Shown one piece after another: positions 49,741 through 58,418 of a stretch of DNA of 64,000 nt. The notes beneath the pieces were generated by a model. It made no database searches. It was not told the origin of the DNA and worked only from the letters and a program-made list of their open reading frames with translations. This DNA is from Tritonibacter scottomollicae (lineage in GTDB: Bacteria > Pseudomonadota > Alphaproteobacteria > Rhodobacterales > Rhodobacteraceae): contig NZ_PVUF01000003.1 of the NCBI RefSeq assembly GCF_003003215.1, positions 248,001 to 312,000 on the forward strand, in the 5' to 3' direction. Position numbers and translations under genes: made by a program. Each line of letters starts with the position of its first letter. Position 1 is the first letter of the stretch.

Positions 49741-50805
49741 TCAGTTGCTGAAGCCGGTGAAGCGGCGAACCGCCTGACCGTCTTTCAACGCCGCACCGCC
49801 GGTCAGCACGACCTCGTCCCCGTCATTGACACCGGACAAGACCTCGAATTCACCAAATTGGTTCGGCTCGACCGTGACCTCGGTCCAGGTCACAGCCCCC
49901 TGATCCGCGCCGGTCGGGGTAAAGATCATCACGCCCGTCACCCCTGCAGGTGTGGTCACGATGGCTGTGGCTGGCAGAGAAATCCGATGCCGCCCGATCA
50001 TCACCCGCACGCTGACGGTGGTTGAGGCCCCCGGCAGCACCTGCCGGTCCTCCGGTGGCTCCATCGACAGGGTCACCCGATAGGTCTGACCCACTGCTGA
50101 GGCCTCGGCCGTGTATTCCAGGATCTCCAGGGGATACTCCTTATCCGACCGGGGAAAGGTCGCAACGATCTCGAAACGATCACTTTCGTTGGTCCGCTGG
50201 AACAGCAGCTCCGGCACGTCGATTTCCACATGCAGCTCCGACATGTCGTGCAGACGTGTGATCGGTGTTCCGGCAGACACCGTGGAGAACAGCGCCACCT
50301 CACGTCGCGCCACCAGCGCATCAAAGGGCGCATAGAGCGTGGCGTGATTGAGGTTGGTCTGCGCCGTACGCAGGGATACCTCGGACAGGCCCGCCGCGGT
50401 TTCCGCATCCTCGATCACCACCTGGCTCACCGTACCCGCAAGGCGCGCATTGCGTTCCTTGTTGCGGTCGGCCTGCTGCTTGTTCAGCACCGCCTGTTCC
50501 AACTGCAACTGAAAGGTCTCCAGATCGAGCTGCGCAATCAATTCGCCCTGTGGCACCACATCGCCTTCGGTCACAGGCAGTTTCAGCACCTGGCCGCCAA
50601 CCTGAAACGCCAGATCGACGGTCTCCTTGGCGGCCACCTGACCGAAGAAACGCCGCTCCATCGGTGCGGCGCCCCCATCGGCAGTCATCAGCTTCACCGG
50701 CTTCAGCGATGTGTCCACCGCCTGCTCCGCATCCTGTGCCTGCGCCGCCAGCGGTGCCGCAAGCACCACCCCCAGCAGCACGGCCCGGATTGATGTCATT
50801 GTCAT
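49741..50805 (-). CDS. RND efflux periplasmic adaptor
   Basis: 354 aa. Signal peptide (IRAVLLGVVLAAPLAAQAQ), biotinyl-lipoyl-like half-motifs (VDLAFQVGGQVLKLPVTEGD and LYAPFDALVARREVALFSTV) flanking a coiled-coil hairpin (about 95-150), then beta-barrel and membrane-proximal domains. The start ATG 50805 has AGGAG at 7-8 nt and overlaps the MarR stop (ATGA). Membrane fusion protein of the pump at 46674. Confidence 0.92.
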   Translation of the reverse strand: MTMTSIRAVLLGVVLAAPLAAQAQDAEQAVDTSLKPVKLMTADGGAAPMERRFFGQVAAKETVDLAFQVGGQVLKLPVTEGDVVPQGELIAQLDLETFQLQLEQAVLNKQQADRNKERNARLAGTVSQVVIEDAETAAGLSEVSLRTAQTNLNHATLYAPFDALVARREVALFSTVSAGTPITRLHDMSELHVEIDVPELLFQRTNESDRFEIVATFPRSDKEYPLEILEYTAEASAVGQTYRVTLSMEPPEDRQVLPGASTTVSVRVMIGRHRISLPATAIVTTPAGVTGVMIFTPTGADQGAVTWTEVTVEPNQFGEFEVLSGVNDGDEVVLTGGAALKDGQAVRRFTGFSN

Positions 50806-51284
50806 GTCTGATCTCCTTCACAGGGTCCTACAGCGCCCGACTGAACGGCCTTGTTGTGAATTTTCTGTGCGAGCCCTGCGAGAATTCGTGCTTCCTCTCG
50901 CGTCAGGCCCGACGTTTCATAAAATACCTCGGACGCATCAGCGACAAGCTGCCGCCGCCTTGCATGTCCGTTCTGCGTCAGTTCCAGCAGCCAGGCGCGC
51001 CCGTCATCGGCATCACGCACCCGACGGATCAGGCCCTGACGTTCCAGCGCCCCTGCTCCGGCCGTAACGGCCGAGGGCGCCTTCATCGTCAGCCGCGCCA
51101 GCTCCCCCATGCGACAGGGTCGCACGAGAAGCAGCAACAGATGGCATTCCATCCGGCCCAGCTGTTCCCCGAGACGTGCATCATTCAGGCGCTGCTCCAA
51201 TTGCCAATGCAGTGCAAAGACCCCCATCATGGCCTGCACTTCTGGTGTATGGAGATCCCAATTGTCGGAATGATCTGAAGTCAT
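50802..51284 (-). CDS. MarR-family transcriptional regulator
   Basis: 160-aa winged-helix regulator. MarR core at about 20-140: RMECHLLLLLVRPCRMGELA, APSAVTAGAGALERQGLIRR, DADDGRAWLLELTQNG (the wing). First gene of the efflux operon, so it probably represses it and is induced by the pump's substrate. An inverted repeat lies 22 nt upstream. Confidence 0.9.
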   Translation of the reverse strand: MTSDHSDNWDLHTPEVQAMMGVFALHWQLEQRLNDARLGEQLGRMECHLLLLLVRPCRMGELARLTMKAPSAVTAGAGALERQGLIRRVRDADDGRAWLLELTQNGHARRRQLVADASEVFYETSGLTREEARILAGLAQKIHNKAVQSGAVGPCEGDQT

Positions 51285-51642
51285 GTCTCGCTCCTGAGAG
51301 CCAAATAGTTCACGAACTGAAGTATTTAAAGGGGGCCCCTCCTCTTTCTGCGCGCATCCCGAAGCATTATGTCACATCTCACAGGTCAAAGCGTATATTT
51401 CACGCAAATGTCGCAGATCAGCTGCGGGACCTGCGGTCAGACCACATATCCCGCCTCACCTTTCGCCAAAGCTATTCGTCTGAGGTTTTCGCAGATCGCC
51501 GGGTGTGATTCGCCCCCACCACATTGCTCTTGACCCGAGGGCATGCAGCCCGCCGCCCTTGACCTCTCGACTTGAAAAAGGCCCTATATGCGCCACCTCG
51601 AGACAGGGGACCTGTTCAGGCCCCGCCACCTGGGACGCAAAC
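51285..51642. other. Divergent regulatory region of the efflux operon and the ketoacyl synthase
   Basis: 358 bp with an AGTTC-AC-GAACT inverted repeat near the efflux side (51307-51318). The rest shows no supported gene or strong hairpin. Confidence 0.5.
51307..51318 (-). promoter_or_regulatory. Candidate MarR operator
   Basis: AGTTC (51307-51311), AC, GAACT (51314-51318): perfect 5-bp inverted repeat 22 nt upstream of the marR start. TAGTTC...GAACT-like palindromes are common MarR-family sites. Function inferred from position. Confidence 0.45.
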
Positions 51643-52767
51643 ATGTACACACCCGCCATTACCGGAACCGGGGTCTTCACCCCCGCAGAGCGCATCTCCA
51701 ACGCGGAACTGGTCCAGGCGTTCAACGCCTATGTCGACCTGCAGAACGCCCGGCACGCCGAGGCCATCGCTGCCGGTGAGCGCGAGCCGCTGCACTACTC
51801 TTCGGAAGAGTTCATCGAGAAAGCCTCCGGCATCCGCAGCCGCTTTGTAATGGACAAATCCGGCGTGCTCGACCCGGAGGTGATGCACCCGCAGCTGCGC
51901 CAGCGCAGTGACGACGAACCCAGCATCATGGCCGAAATGGCCGTCGACGCCGCCCGAAAGGCGCTCGCGCAGGCCGGCAAGACCGCTGCCGACGTCGATG
52001 CGGTGATCTGCGCCGCCTCCAACATGGAACGCGCCTACCCCGCTGTCGCCATCGAAATCCAGCAGATCCTCGGTATCAAGGGGTTCGCCTTCGACATGAA
52101 CGTGGCCTGTTCATCGGCCACGTTCGGCATTCAGGCCGCCGCCGACATGGTGCGCTCCGGGTCGATTCGCTCCGCCTTGGTGGTGAACCCGGAGATTTGC
52201 TCCGGCCATCTGGAATGGCGTGACCGCGACTGCCACTTCATTTTTGGGGACGTGGCCACCGCAACTCTGATCGAGCGTCAAGAGGACGCCACCGGCGCCC
52301 ATTTCGAGATCCTCTCCACCCGCTGCGCCACCGAGTTTTCCAACAACATCCGCAACAACAACGGTTATCTGCGCCGCTCCCGCCCCGACGGCGTGGCCGA
52401 CCGCCGCGACATGCAGTTCATGCAAAACGGCCGCAAGGTGTTCAAGGAAGTGCTGCCCATGGTCAGCCAGCACATCGCCGACCACATGCAGGCCGAGGAC
52501 GTGACCGCCAGCGATCTCAAGCGTCTCTGGCTGCATCAGGCCAACAAATCCATGAATGACTTCATCGGCAAGAAGGTTCTCGGCCGCACGCCCGAAGCGG
52601 GTGAGCAGCCAAACATCCTGCAGGACTACGCCAATACCTCTTCGGCGGGGTCCATCATCGCCTTCTCCCAGTTCTCCGACGACCTCAGCGACGGCGACAC
52701 CGGTCTGATCTGCTCCTTTGGGGCGGGCTACTCGGTCGGTTCGGTGATTCTGCGCCGCCACGGCTGA
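51643..52767 (+). CDS. Beta-ketoacyl-ACP synthase III-like protein
   Basis: 374-aa thiolase-fold enzyme longer than typical FabH (about 320 aa). Catalytic Cys156 in VACSSATFG, His298 in LHQANKS and Asn331 in YANTSSAGS are all present. Extra sequence lies in an N-terminal insert (about 30-70) and in SNNIRNNNGYLRRSRPDGVA. It may start fatty-acid synthesis or a specialised acyl chain; another FabH is expected elsewhere in the genome. ATG 51643 begins the conserved MYTPAITGTGVFTP. Confidence 0.9.
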   Translation: MYTPAITGTGVFTPAERISNAELVQAFNAYVDLQNARHAEAIAAGEREPLHYSSEEFIEKASGIRSRFVMDKSGVLDPEVMHPQLRQRSDDEPSIMAEMAVDAARKALAQAGKTAADVDAVICAASNMERAYPAVAIEIQQILGIKGFAFDMNVACSSATFGIQAAADMVRSGSIRSALVVNPEICSGHLEWRDRDCHFIFGDVATATLIERQEDATGAHFEILSTRCATEFSNNIRNNNGYLRRSRPDGVADRRDMQFMQNGRKVFKEVLPMVSQHIADHMQAEDVTASDLKRLWLHQANKSMNDFIGKKVLGRTPEAGEQPNILQDYANTSSAGSIIAFSQFSDDLSDGDTGLICSFGAGYSVGSVILRRHG

Positions 52768-52814
52768 CGGGTGCGTCTTCTCTGTCGCTGTGCCGACGAC
52801 GCGCGCTTGCACAT

Positions 52815-52849
52815 AAAAAGCACGCGCCCGATCTGGGCGCGTGCTTTTT
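52815..52849. terminator. Strong 15-bp bidirectional terminator
   Basis: AAAAAGCACGCGCCC (52815-52829), loop GATCT, GGGCGCGTGCTTTTT (52835-52849); perfect pairing, between convergent genes. Confidence 0.92.
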
Positions 52850-52927
52850 GTATCCGCTCAAAGCTGTGCAACCTGTCTCAGTAAACGACCAAGATTTCAG
52901 CCCCCGCTCAAATGCAGCGGGAAGGCT

Positions 52928-53386
52928 TCAGGCGCTTTCTTCTTCCAGGTGCAATTTCATGTCGATCAACACCTGCTGCAGCAAGACAGTCTCCCTCAAC
53001 AGCCGCTTTGCCTCATTCACGGTGATGATTCCATCGGCGATGGCATCCTGATACTCGCTCATCAGTTGCGCAAACCGGCGGCTCAACGCGATCACGTCGG
53101 TATTGACCCCACCGGGCCGGGTGACAGCCCCCGGCGTGCCGGAATAGGACAGGGTGATGTTCTTCAGATCAGCCAGCGCAGAGGTGACATGCGGGAACGA
53201 AGACGCCCCCTCGAGCTTTGCTACTGCATCCACCGGAATGAAACGATCCGCGTGTTCCGTATTCTCGGAATAATACCGTCCTAATGTCGCCTTGGATTTG
53301 CCGGTAATCTGGCAAGCGGACTCGATCCCCACGTCCTTTACAAGTGCTTCGGTATGTTTTTTCAGATACGTCCCGATATCCGCCAT
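52928..53386 (-). CDS. Putative phage-type regulatory protein
   Basis: 152 aa. The N-terminus has an HTH-like stretch (VGIESACQITGKSKATLGRY) followed by a conserved-looking helical part (PVDAVAKLEGASSFPHVTSA; LMSEYQDAIADGIITVNEAK). The overall order resembles phage CII/CP76-type regulators; this is a weak resemblance without other phage genes nearby. It stands alone with an A/T-rich upstream region. Function not assigned. Confidence 0.65.
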   Translation of the reverse strand: MADIGTYLKKHTEALVKDVGIESACQITGKSKATLGRYYSENTEHADRFIPVDAVAKLEGASSFPHVTSALADLKNITLSYSGTPGAVTRPGGVNTDVIALSRRFAQLMSEYQDAIADGIITVNEAKRLLRETVLLQQVLIDMKLHLEEESA

Positions 53387-53885
53387 AATACTCTTTTACC
53401 TACATGTATGCCCCCCGAACCAACGGCTTGGGGGAACCTCACGATTAAATTCCCATTCAGTTTGCTTAACCGAATTGTAATACCTTTGCCAGACCTGCCG
53501 TGACGACTTGAGCTTCAAGAGTGGTGTGAGTTGGCGTTTGAGTCACGACAGGTCGGAAGGATCGGCATTGTGAGTGAGTAGCCTGTCTTTTCAAGTGGCA
53601 ATTGGTCTGCCGAGAAAGATGTCTCCCAGGGACGGAACGTGGTTCTCAGAAGGGCTTTTGACGCCTTGGATCGCAACTCCGGCTCTCTGGGGGCATCACC
53701 CTCGGCGTCGCTTTGGTTTCCGTGCGGTCTGGACCTTTTGGGCTGAGTGTTACCGACCCTTCGTGACGCCGCCGAAATAGCCCGCGACACGCCAGGCTGG
53801 CGCCAGAATACGCCTCCTTGCAGCATCTCGGGCGCCGCAAGCTTTCACCTTTTCTAAAGTCGCGGATGCGGATAGACCCCAGCCC
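53387..53885. other. Intergenic region upstream of tdk
   Basis: 499 bp of lower GC than average in its left half. No convincing coding frame, hairpin, tRNA or repeat was seen; short frames on both strands lack ribosome binding sites and recognisable domains. Confidence 0.5.
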
Positions 53886-54479
53886 ATGGCCAAGCTCTAC
53901 TTCAATTACTCCACCATGAACGCCGGTAAATCGACCGTCTTGCTGCAGGCGTCTCACAACTACCGCGAAAACAACATGCAGACCTATCTGCTGACCGCGA
54001 GCGTTGACGACCGGGCGGGCGCCGGCCGCATTGCGTCGCGCATCGGCATTGGCGCCGAAGCGGATGTGTTCCGACCCGAGGACGACCTGCACGCCCGCAT
54101 CTGCGCCCGGCTAGAGCAGGGGACGGTAGCGGCAATCTTTGTGGATGAGGCGCAGTTCCTGACGCCGGATCAGGTCTGGCAACTGGCCCGTGTGGTGGAT
54201 GACCTGCGCATTCCGGTACTGGCCTATGGGCTGCGGGTGGATTTCCAGGGCAAGCTTTTCCCCGGCTCTGCCACCCTGCTGGCACTGGCTGATGAAATGC
54301 GCGAGGTGCGCACCATCTGCCATTGCGGCAAGAAAGCCACCATGGTTGTGCGCCAGGATGATCAGGGCAATGTTCTGACCGAAGGCGATCAGGTGCAGAT
54401 CGGTGGCAATGAAAGCTACGTCTCCCTCTGCCGCCGCCACTGGCGCGCCGCCATGGGCGATCTACCAGATAACAGCTGA
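53886..54479 (+). CDS. tdk: Thymidine kinase
   Basis: 197-aa type II thymidine kinase, salvaging thymidine to dTMP. P-loop STMNAGKST near residues 9-17; FVDEAQFL; lasso domain zinc ligands in ICHCGKKA and SLCRRHW; YGLRVDFQGKLFPGSATLL. The first Gly of the P-loop is replaced by Ser (YSTMNAGKST). ATG 53886 fits the family start. Confidence 0.94.
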   Translation: MAKLYFNYSTMNAGKSTVLLQASHNYRENNMQTYLLTASVDDRAGAGRIASRIGIGAEADVFRPEDDLHARICARLEQGTVAAIFVDEAQFLTPDQVWQLARVVDDLRIPVLAYGLRVDFQGKLFPGSATLLALADEMREVRTICHCGKKATMVVRQDDQGNVLTEGDQVQIGGNESYVSLCRRHWRAAMGDLPDNS

Positions 54480-54530
54480 GCGTGCTCTGACCGCAAGCGT
54501 CGACCTCAGGTTCGGTCAGGGCCGGTGGGC

Positions 54531-54639
54531 CTCCCGCCCGCACCCGGGCTGCGCCAAGGCGCCGCCGGTTCGGTTGGGCCCGGCACGCAAGGTGCCTTTG
54601 GCACCTTGCGTGCCGCAGCCAGCCCATCGGGCTGGCTGC
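54531..54639 (-). repeat. Palindromic intergenic element, copy E (half element, opposite orientation)
   Basis: End block CTCCCGCCCG (54531-54540), short GCGCC/GGCGC hairpin, GTTGGGCCCGGC block (54573-54584), 15-bp perfect stem GGCACGCAAGGTGCC/GGCACCTTGCGTGCC (54582-54596, 54600-54614), 11-bp stem GCAGCCAGCCC/GGGCTGGCTGC (54615-54625, 54629-54639). Between convergent tdk and the dehydrogenase gene. Confidence 0.8.
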
Positions 54640-54733
54640 CCGCCCCAATACAGCCCTAAAAGATCGGTCTTGACGGAAGGCGTGCGTCTGAAGCACTGGG
54701 CGCTATGCCGTCTCGATCCGGGGTCGATGCAGA

Positions 54734-55726
54734 CTAGACGGGGTTCGGCACGCGCTGCCCGGCCAGAAGTGCTGCCACATTGTCCAGCGCCATATGGCCC
54801 ATATCGCTGCGCACCTCTTCGGTCGCAGTGCCCAGATGCGGCAGCAGCGCGACATTGTCCAGATCGCGCAACGCCTGCGGCACCTCGGGTTCGAACTCGT
54901 AGACATCCAGCCCCGCACCGGCGATTTGCCCGGACTGCAGCGCCGCGATCAGTGCCGCCTCTTCCACCACTTCGCCGCGGGCAATATTGACCAGATGCGC
55001 ATGGGGTCGCATCGCCTTCAGCACCTGCGCGTCGACCAGATGCCGGGTCTCCGCCCCGCCGGGCACGGCGATCACCAGCATGTCGACCATGGACGCAAGC
55101 GCCATCAGGCTTTCCGCGCGTTCGGCAGGATAGTCGGTGGCCTTGTCGCTGCGCGCGACATAGGCAATCTGCATGCCGAACCCGTAATGCGCCCGCCGCG
55201 CGATCGCATCCCCGATCCGCCCCAGTCCAACGACGCCGAGCCGCTTGCCCGACAGGTGTAGCCCCAGCATCTGGGTCGGGTGCCAGCCCGCCCATTGGCC
55301 GGACCGCACCAATCGCTCGCCCTCGCCCGCCCGCCGGGCCGTCATCAGCATCAGGGTCAGCGCAATATCCGCCGTCGCATCGGTCACCGCACCGGGCGTG
55401 TTGGCGACCTCGACCCCTGCCCTGCGCGCCGCCTCAGCATCGATATGATTGAAACCGACGCCGAAATTGGCCAGCAACCGGCAGCGCGGCGCCGATGCGG
55501 CGGCAAAGATCTCCGCCCCATAGGCATCGCCCAAGGTCGGCACCACCACGTCGAAATCGCGCAGGCTGGCGATCATCTCATCTGGGGTCATCGGCGTGGT
55601 CTGGCTGCGGATCTCCACATCAAACTCTGCCCGTGCCCGGGCCTCCACGGCTGCTGTCATGGGCCGGGTGATCAACACGCGGCCCGTCCTTGCGCCCGTC
55701 CCCGTGCCTGTGATCGCACCTGACAT
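54734..55726 (-). CDS. D-isomer-specific 2-hydroxyacid dehydrogenase
   Basis: 330-aa NAD(P)-dependent dehydrogenase. Substrate loop ANFGVGFNHIDAEA, Rossmann motif GVVGLGRIGDAIA, catalytic Arg in NIARGEVV, Glu in DVYEFEP and His in LLPHLGTAT. Closest to glyoxylate/hydroxypyruvate reductases; exact substrate not set. Last gene of a proC-csaA-dehydrogenase operon; its ATG shares one base with the csaA stop. Confidence 0.9.
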   Translation of the reverse strand: MSGAITGTGTGARTGRVLITRPMTAAVEARARAEFDVEIRSQTTPMTPDEMIASLRDFDVVVPTLGDAYGAEIFAAASAPRCRLLANFGVGFNHIDAEAARRAGVEVANTPGAVTDATADIALTLMLMTARRAGEGERLVRSGQWAGWHPTQMLGLHLSGKRLGVVGLGRIGDAIARRAHYGFGMQIAYVARSDKATDYPAERAESLMALASMVDMLVIAVPGGAETRHLVDAQVLKAMRPHAHLVNIARGEVVEEAALIAALQSGQIAGAGLDVYEFEPEVPQALRDLDNVALLPHLGTATEEVRSDMGHMALDNVAALLAGQRVPNPV

Positions 55727-56076
55727 CAGTGCATCCGCCCGCCGGTCGGCACCTCGGCAGTTACCTCGCCGTCAGGGCCGATCAGGACGATCTCACCATC
55801 GGCGTCCGGCAAACCCAGCACCAGCACCTCGGACATGAACTTGCCAATCTGGCGCGGCGGGAAATTGACCACCGCCATCACCTGCTTGCCCACCAAATCC
55901 TCTGGCGCGTAATGCGCCGTCACCTGGGCCGAGGACTTGCGCTCCCCGATCTCGTCGCCAAAGTCGATCCACATCTTGATGGCGGGCTGACGCGCCTCGG
56001 GAAAGGTTTCCGCCCGCAGCACTTTGCCGACGCGCACATCCACCTTCAGAAAGTCATCAAAGGAAATCTCAGCCAC
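55726..56076 (-). CDS. csaA: tRNA-binding protein CsaA-like
   Basis: 116-aa single-domain OB-fold protein (TRBP111/CsaA). Visible motifs: VDVRVGKVLRAETFPEARQP, SSAQVTAHYAPEDLVGKQVM, VVNFPPRQIGKFMSEVLVLG. Binds tRNA elbow and may act as a chaperone (family knowledge). Start is GTG 56076 with GAGGAG 7 nt upstream; it overlaps proC by 8 nt. Part of the proC operon. Confidence 0.9.
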   Translation of the reverse strand: MAEISFDDFLKVDVRVGKVLRAETFPEARQPAIKMWIDFGDEIGERKSSAQVTAHYAPEDLVGKQVMAVVNFPPRQIGKFMSEVLVLGLPDADGEIVLIGPDGEVTAEVPTGGRMH

Positions 56077-56884
56077 GCGACAGCTCCTCAGAGCGCTTGG
56101 CCGCAGCCTCCACGGCGCGCTGCAACAGCGGCGGGAAGCCGGCGGTCTCATCCATCAGCACCTCAAGCGCTGCCTGCGTGGTGCCATTGGGACTGGTCAC
56201 ATTGACCCGCAGCTGCGCCGGATCTTCCTCTGCGGCCTCGGCCAGCGCGCCTGCGCCCGCCACCGTCGCCTTGGCCAGCTGCATGGACAAATCCTCCGGC
56301 AGGCCCTGCGCCACGCCCGCGGCGGCCAGCGTCTCGATCAGGTGGAACACATAGGCCGGGCCGGAGCCGCTGACCCCGGTGACCGCATCCATCTGGCCTT
56401 CGCTCTCCAATCGCACGGTCTGACCCACCGCCTGCAACAGCCCCTCGGCCTGCGCCAGATGCGCCTCGGTCACATGAGCGTTGCCAATGATCGCGGTGAT
56501 CCCACGCCCGACCGCCGCCGGCGTATTGGGCATGGCGCGGATGATCGGGGTGCCACTGCCGAGCATCTTCTCGAAAGTCGCGATAGAGGTGCCCGCAGCC
56601 ACCGAAATAAACAGGGTGTCGCCGCCGCCGTAGGATTTCGCTGTGGGCAGCGCCGCGGCCATCACCTGCGGCTTCAACGCCACCAAAACGATGGCAGGCT
56701 GCTCGGGCGCGGCCGAATTGATCCGCACGCCGGTGCCCTTCAGCCAATCTGAGGGTTTGGGGTCCATCACATAGACGGCCTCGCGCGGCAATCCGCGTTC
56801 CAGCCAGCCCGCAAGCATAGCCGACCCCATCTTGCCACAGCCCAAAAGCACCAGCCCGCGCGCCGCGATCTGTTCCATATCCAT
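56069..56884 (-). CDS. proC: Pyrroline-5-carboxylate reductase
   Basis: 271-aa enzyme of proline synthesis reducing pyrroline-5-carboxylate with NAD(P)H. GCGKMGSAML Rossmann motif near residue 15, RAMPNTPAAVGRG, and the family signature VTGVSGSGPAYVFHLIETLA. Three nearby start codons (56896, 56884, 56878) are possible; 56884 is a compromise and uncertain. First gene of the three-gene operon. Confidence 0.95.
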   Translation of the reverse strand: MDMEQIAARGLVLLGCGKMGSAMLAGWLERGLPREAVYVMDPKPSDWLKGTGVRINSAAPEQPAIVLVALKPQVMAAALPTAKSYGGGDTLFISVAAGTSIATFEKMLGSGTPIIRAMPNTPAAVGRGITAIIGNAHVTEAHLAQAEGLLQAVGQTVRLESEGQMDAVTGVSGSGPAYVFHLIETLAAAGVAQGLPEDLSMQLAKATVAGAGALAEAAEEDPAQLRVNVTSPNGTTQAALEVLMDETAGFPPLLQRAVEAAAKRSEELSRG

Positions 56885-56945
56885 GATATCCACCATCTGT
56901 CGTTCCGGTTGATGCCGACCCGAGGTCAGCTGATGGGGCTAAGAC

Positions 56946-57446
56946 TTACGCGCGCCCATAAGCCTCTGCAATGGCGACCTGCATTGCCTCCTTGGCCGGG
57001 CGCTCGCCCCAGACCATCAGCTGGATCGCCGGGTAGTAGCGTTCGCAATTGCTGACTGCGGCCTGCACGATCGCATCCACCTGCTCTGGCGTCGCCATCT
57101 GCCCGCCCGACAGCACCAGCCCGTAGCGATAAAGCATCAGCCGATGCTCCGGCCAGTAACTGAACGCCCCGGCCCAGCACTGATCGTTCATGTGGTTGAT
57201 CAGCTCATAGAGCTGCGGCACCTTGGCCTCCGGCGGCTCCATTTCGAAGCTGCAGACCATGCGCAATGTCTCGTCATAATCGGACCACGCCAGGGTCAGG
57301 GAATAGGTGCGCCACTGCCCTTCCACCGCCATGGCGATCTGGTCATCGGCGATACGGTCGAAATCCCAGTCATGATGGGACGCGAGGTTCTCGACAAGGT
57401 CGATCGGGTGAAGGTCGTCCTGCAGCTCGTGCTCGGAAAGTGCCAT
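56946..57446 (-). CDS. YbjN domain-containing protein
   Basis: 166 aa, matches the YbjN (DUF1790) fold: AMAVEGQWRTYSLTLAWSDY, CSFEMEPPEAKVPQLYELIN, AFSYWPEHRLMLYRYGLVLS. Fold is related to type-III secretion chaperones; function in these bacteria unknown. ATG 57446. It lies upstream of proC on the same strand with a gap of about 60 nt and may be cotranscribed. Confidence 0.88.
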   Translation of the reverse strand: MALSEHELQDDLHPIDLVENLASHHDWDFDRIADDQIAMAVEGQWRTYSLTLAWSDYDETLRMVCSFEMEPPEAKVPQLYELINHMNDQCWAGAFSYWPEHRLMLYRYGLVLSGGQMATPEQVDAIVQAAVSNCERYYPAIQLMVWGERPAKEAMQVAIAEAYGRA

Positions 57447-58058
57447 GATGCCACCTCTCTGGTCTCTAGCTTTTGGACCCGCAGTGAGCCCCTATTGCTA
57501 GCTGTCTTATCTAAGGACAGGGAGGGTTCCCCTGCTCCCTACCAGATATGGTGGGCGCGTGCCGCATCCGTGGCAACCCTTTATTTGGGGACAACTGCAA
57601 TAAGTTGTGGATGACTGGAATTCTTGTGCAAAATATCGGGGTTCTGCTAGGCTGACACACAGGCGTTACCCGAGCGGCCTAGACTGTCGCTCCGGGATGG
57701 AGGCAGGCGGCCCCTGTTTTGTGACCGCAGAACGGCACGACCAATACATCACCGTAAAACGCGCGCCCAAGCCGCCGATCCGCGATTCCCCGCCCTGTTC
57801 CGGCGTCAAACGCCGCAGCCGCATGCCCGCGCCGCGGCGTTCTTCCGGCCCAGCCCCCGCCCCGCCTACGGGCAGTGGGATCGCGAGCAGCGTCAGACGC
57901 CACGGCCTCTGCCGGGGCCGCTCTGCGCCCCTGCGGAGGCTCAAACTGAAAAAGGGATGCACTGCCGCATCCCTTTTCCCATATGACAAAGAGCGTTCAG
58001 ATCCCGGTGACCCGCCGCGAATTACACCGCGCGCGCCCTTCGGACAGGATCAGCGCAC
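57447..58058. other. Gap between ybjN-like gene and ubiK
   Basis: 612 bp. It contains a hairpin at 57950-57977 (AAAAGGGATGC/GCATCCCTTTT) suited to terminate ubiK. The left 500 bp shows no supported gene or repeat; a frame on the plus strand from 57607 runs antisense through ubiK and is rejected. Confidence 0.5.
57950..57977 (-). terminator. Terminator downstream of ubiK
   Basis: AAAAGGGATGC, loop ACTGCC, GCATCCCTTTT; 81 nt past the ubiK stop. Confidence 0.75.
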
Positions 58059-58304
58059 TCAGTTGGATTTGGCTTCCAGCGCATCCAGACGCGCCTTAAG
58101 CGCTTCGTTCTCTTCGCGGGCCTTCTGCGCCATGGCGCGCACGGCATCGAATTCCTCGCGGGTCACGAAATCGCGATCGGCGAGCCATCGGTCGATCATG
58201 CCCGACATCGCGGTTTCCGCTTCGTCCTTCGCCCCTTGCGCCACACCCATGGCGTTGGTCATCAGCTGCGAAATATCATCCATAATCTTGTTGCGGGTCT
58301 GCAT
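58059..58304 (-). CDS. ubiK: Ubiquinone biosynthesis accessory factor UbiK-like (BMFP)
   Basis: 81 aa, BMFP/UbiK family accessory factor of the Ubi complex. Pattern NKIMDDISQLMTNAMGVAQG, then a DRDFVTREEFDAVRAMAQKA segment and a C-terminal coiled coil. Start ATG 58304 (MQTRNKIM) matches relatives; ATG 58322 with GAGG upstream is an alternative adding six residues. Divergent from lgt. Confidence 0.87.
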   Translation of the reverse strand: MQTRNKIMDDISQLMTNAMGVAQGAKDEAETAMSGMIDRWLADRDFVTREEFDAVRAMAQKAREENEALKARLDALEAKSN

Positions 58305-58418
58305 GGCCATCTCCCGTTTCATGTCTTACCTCTGTGAGGCTTGCTGCCTATATGGGCGCTAGAACACCAAACGGCAAGTCGTTGACAGCACTTGCTCCAA
58401 AGAGGCACAGAGACCCCC

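Noticed and set aside
53515-53826. Short frames in the tdk upstream gap
   Set aside because: No ribosome binding site, composition or motif to support coding; reported as an empty region instead.
57607-58362. 251-codon plus-strand frame over ubiK
   Set aside because: Runs antisense through ubiK, with no ribosome binding site and no recognisable domain.
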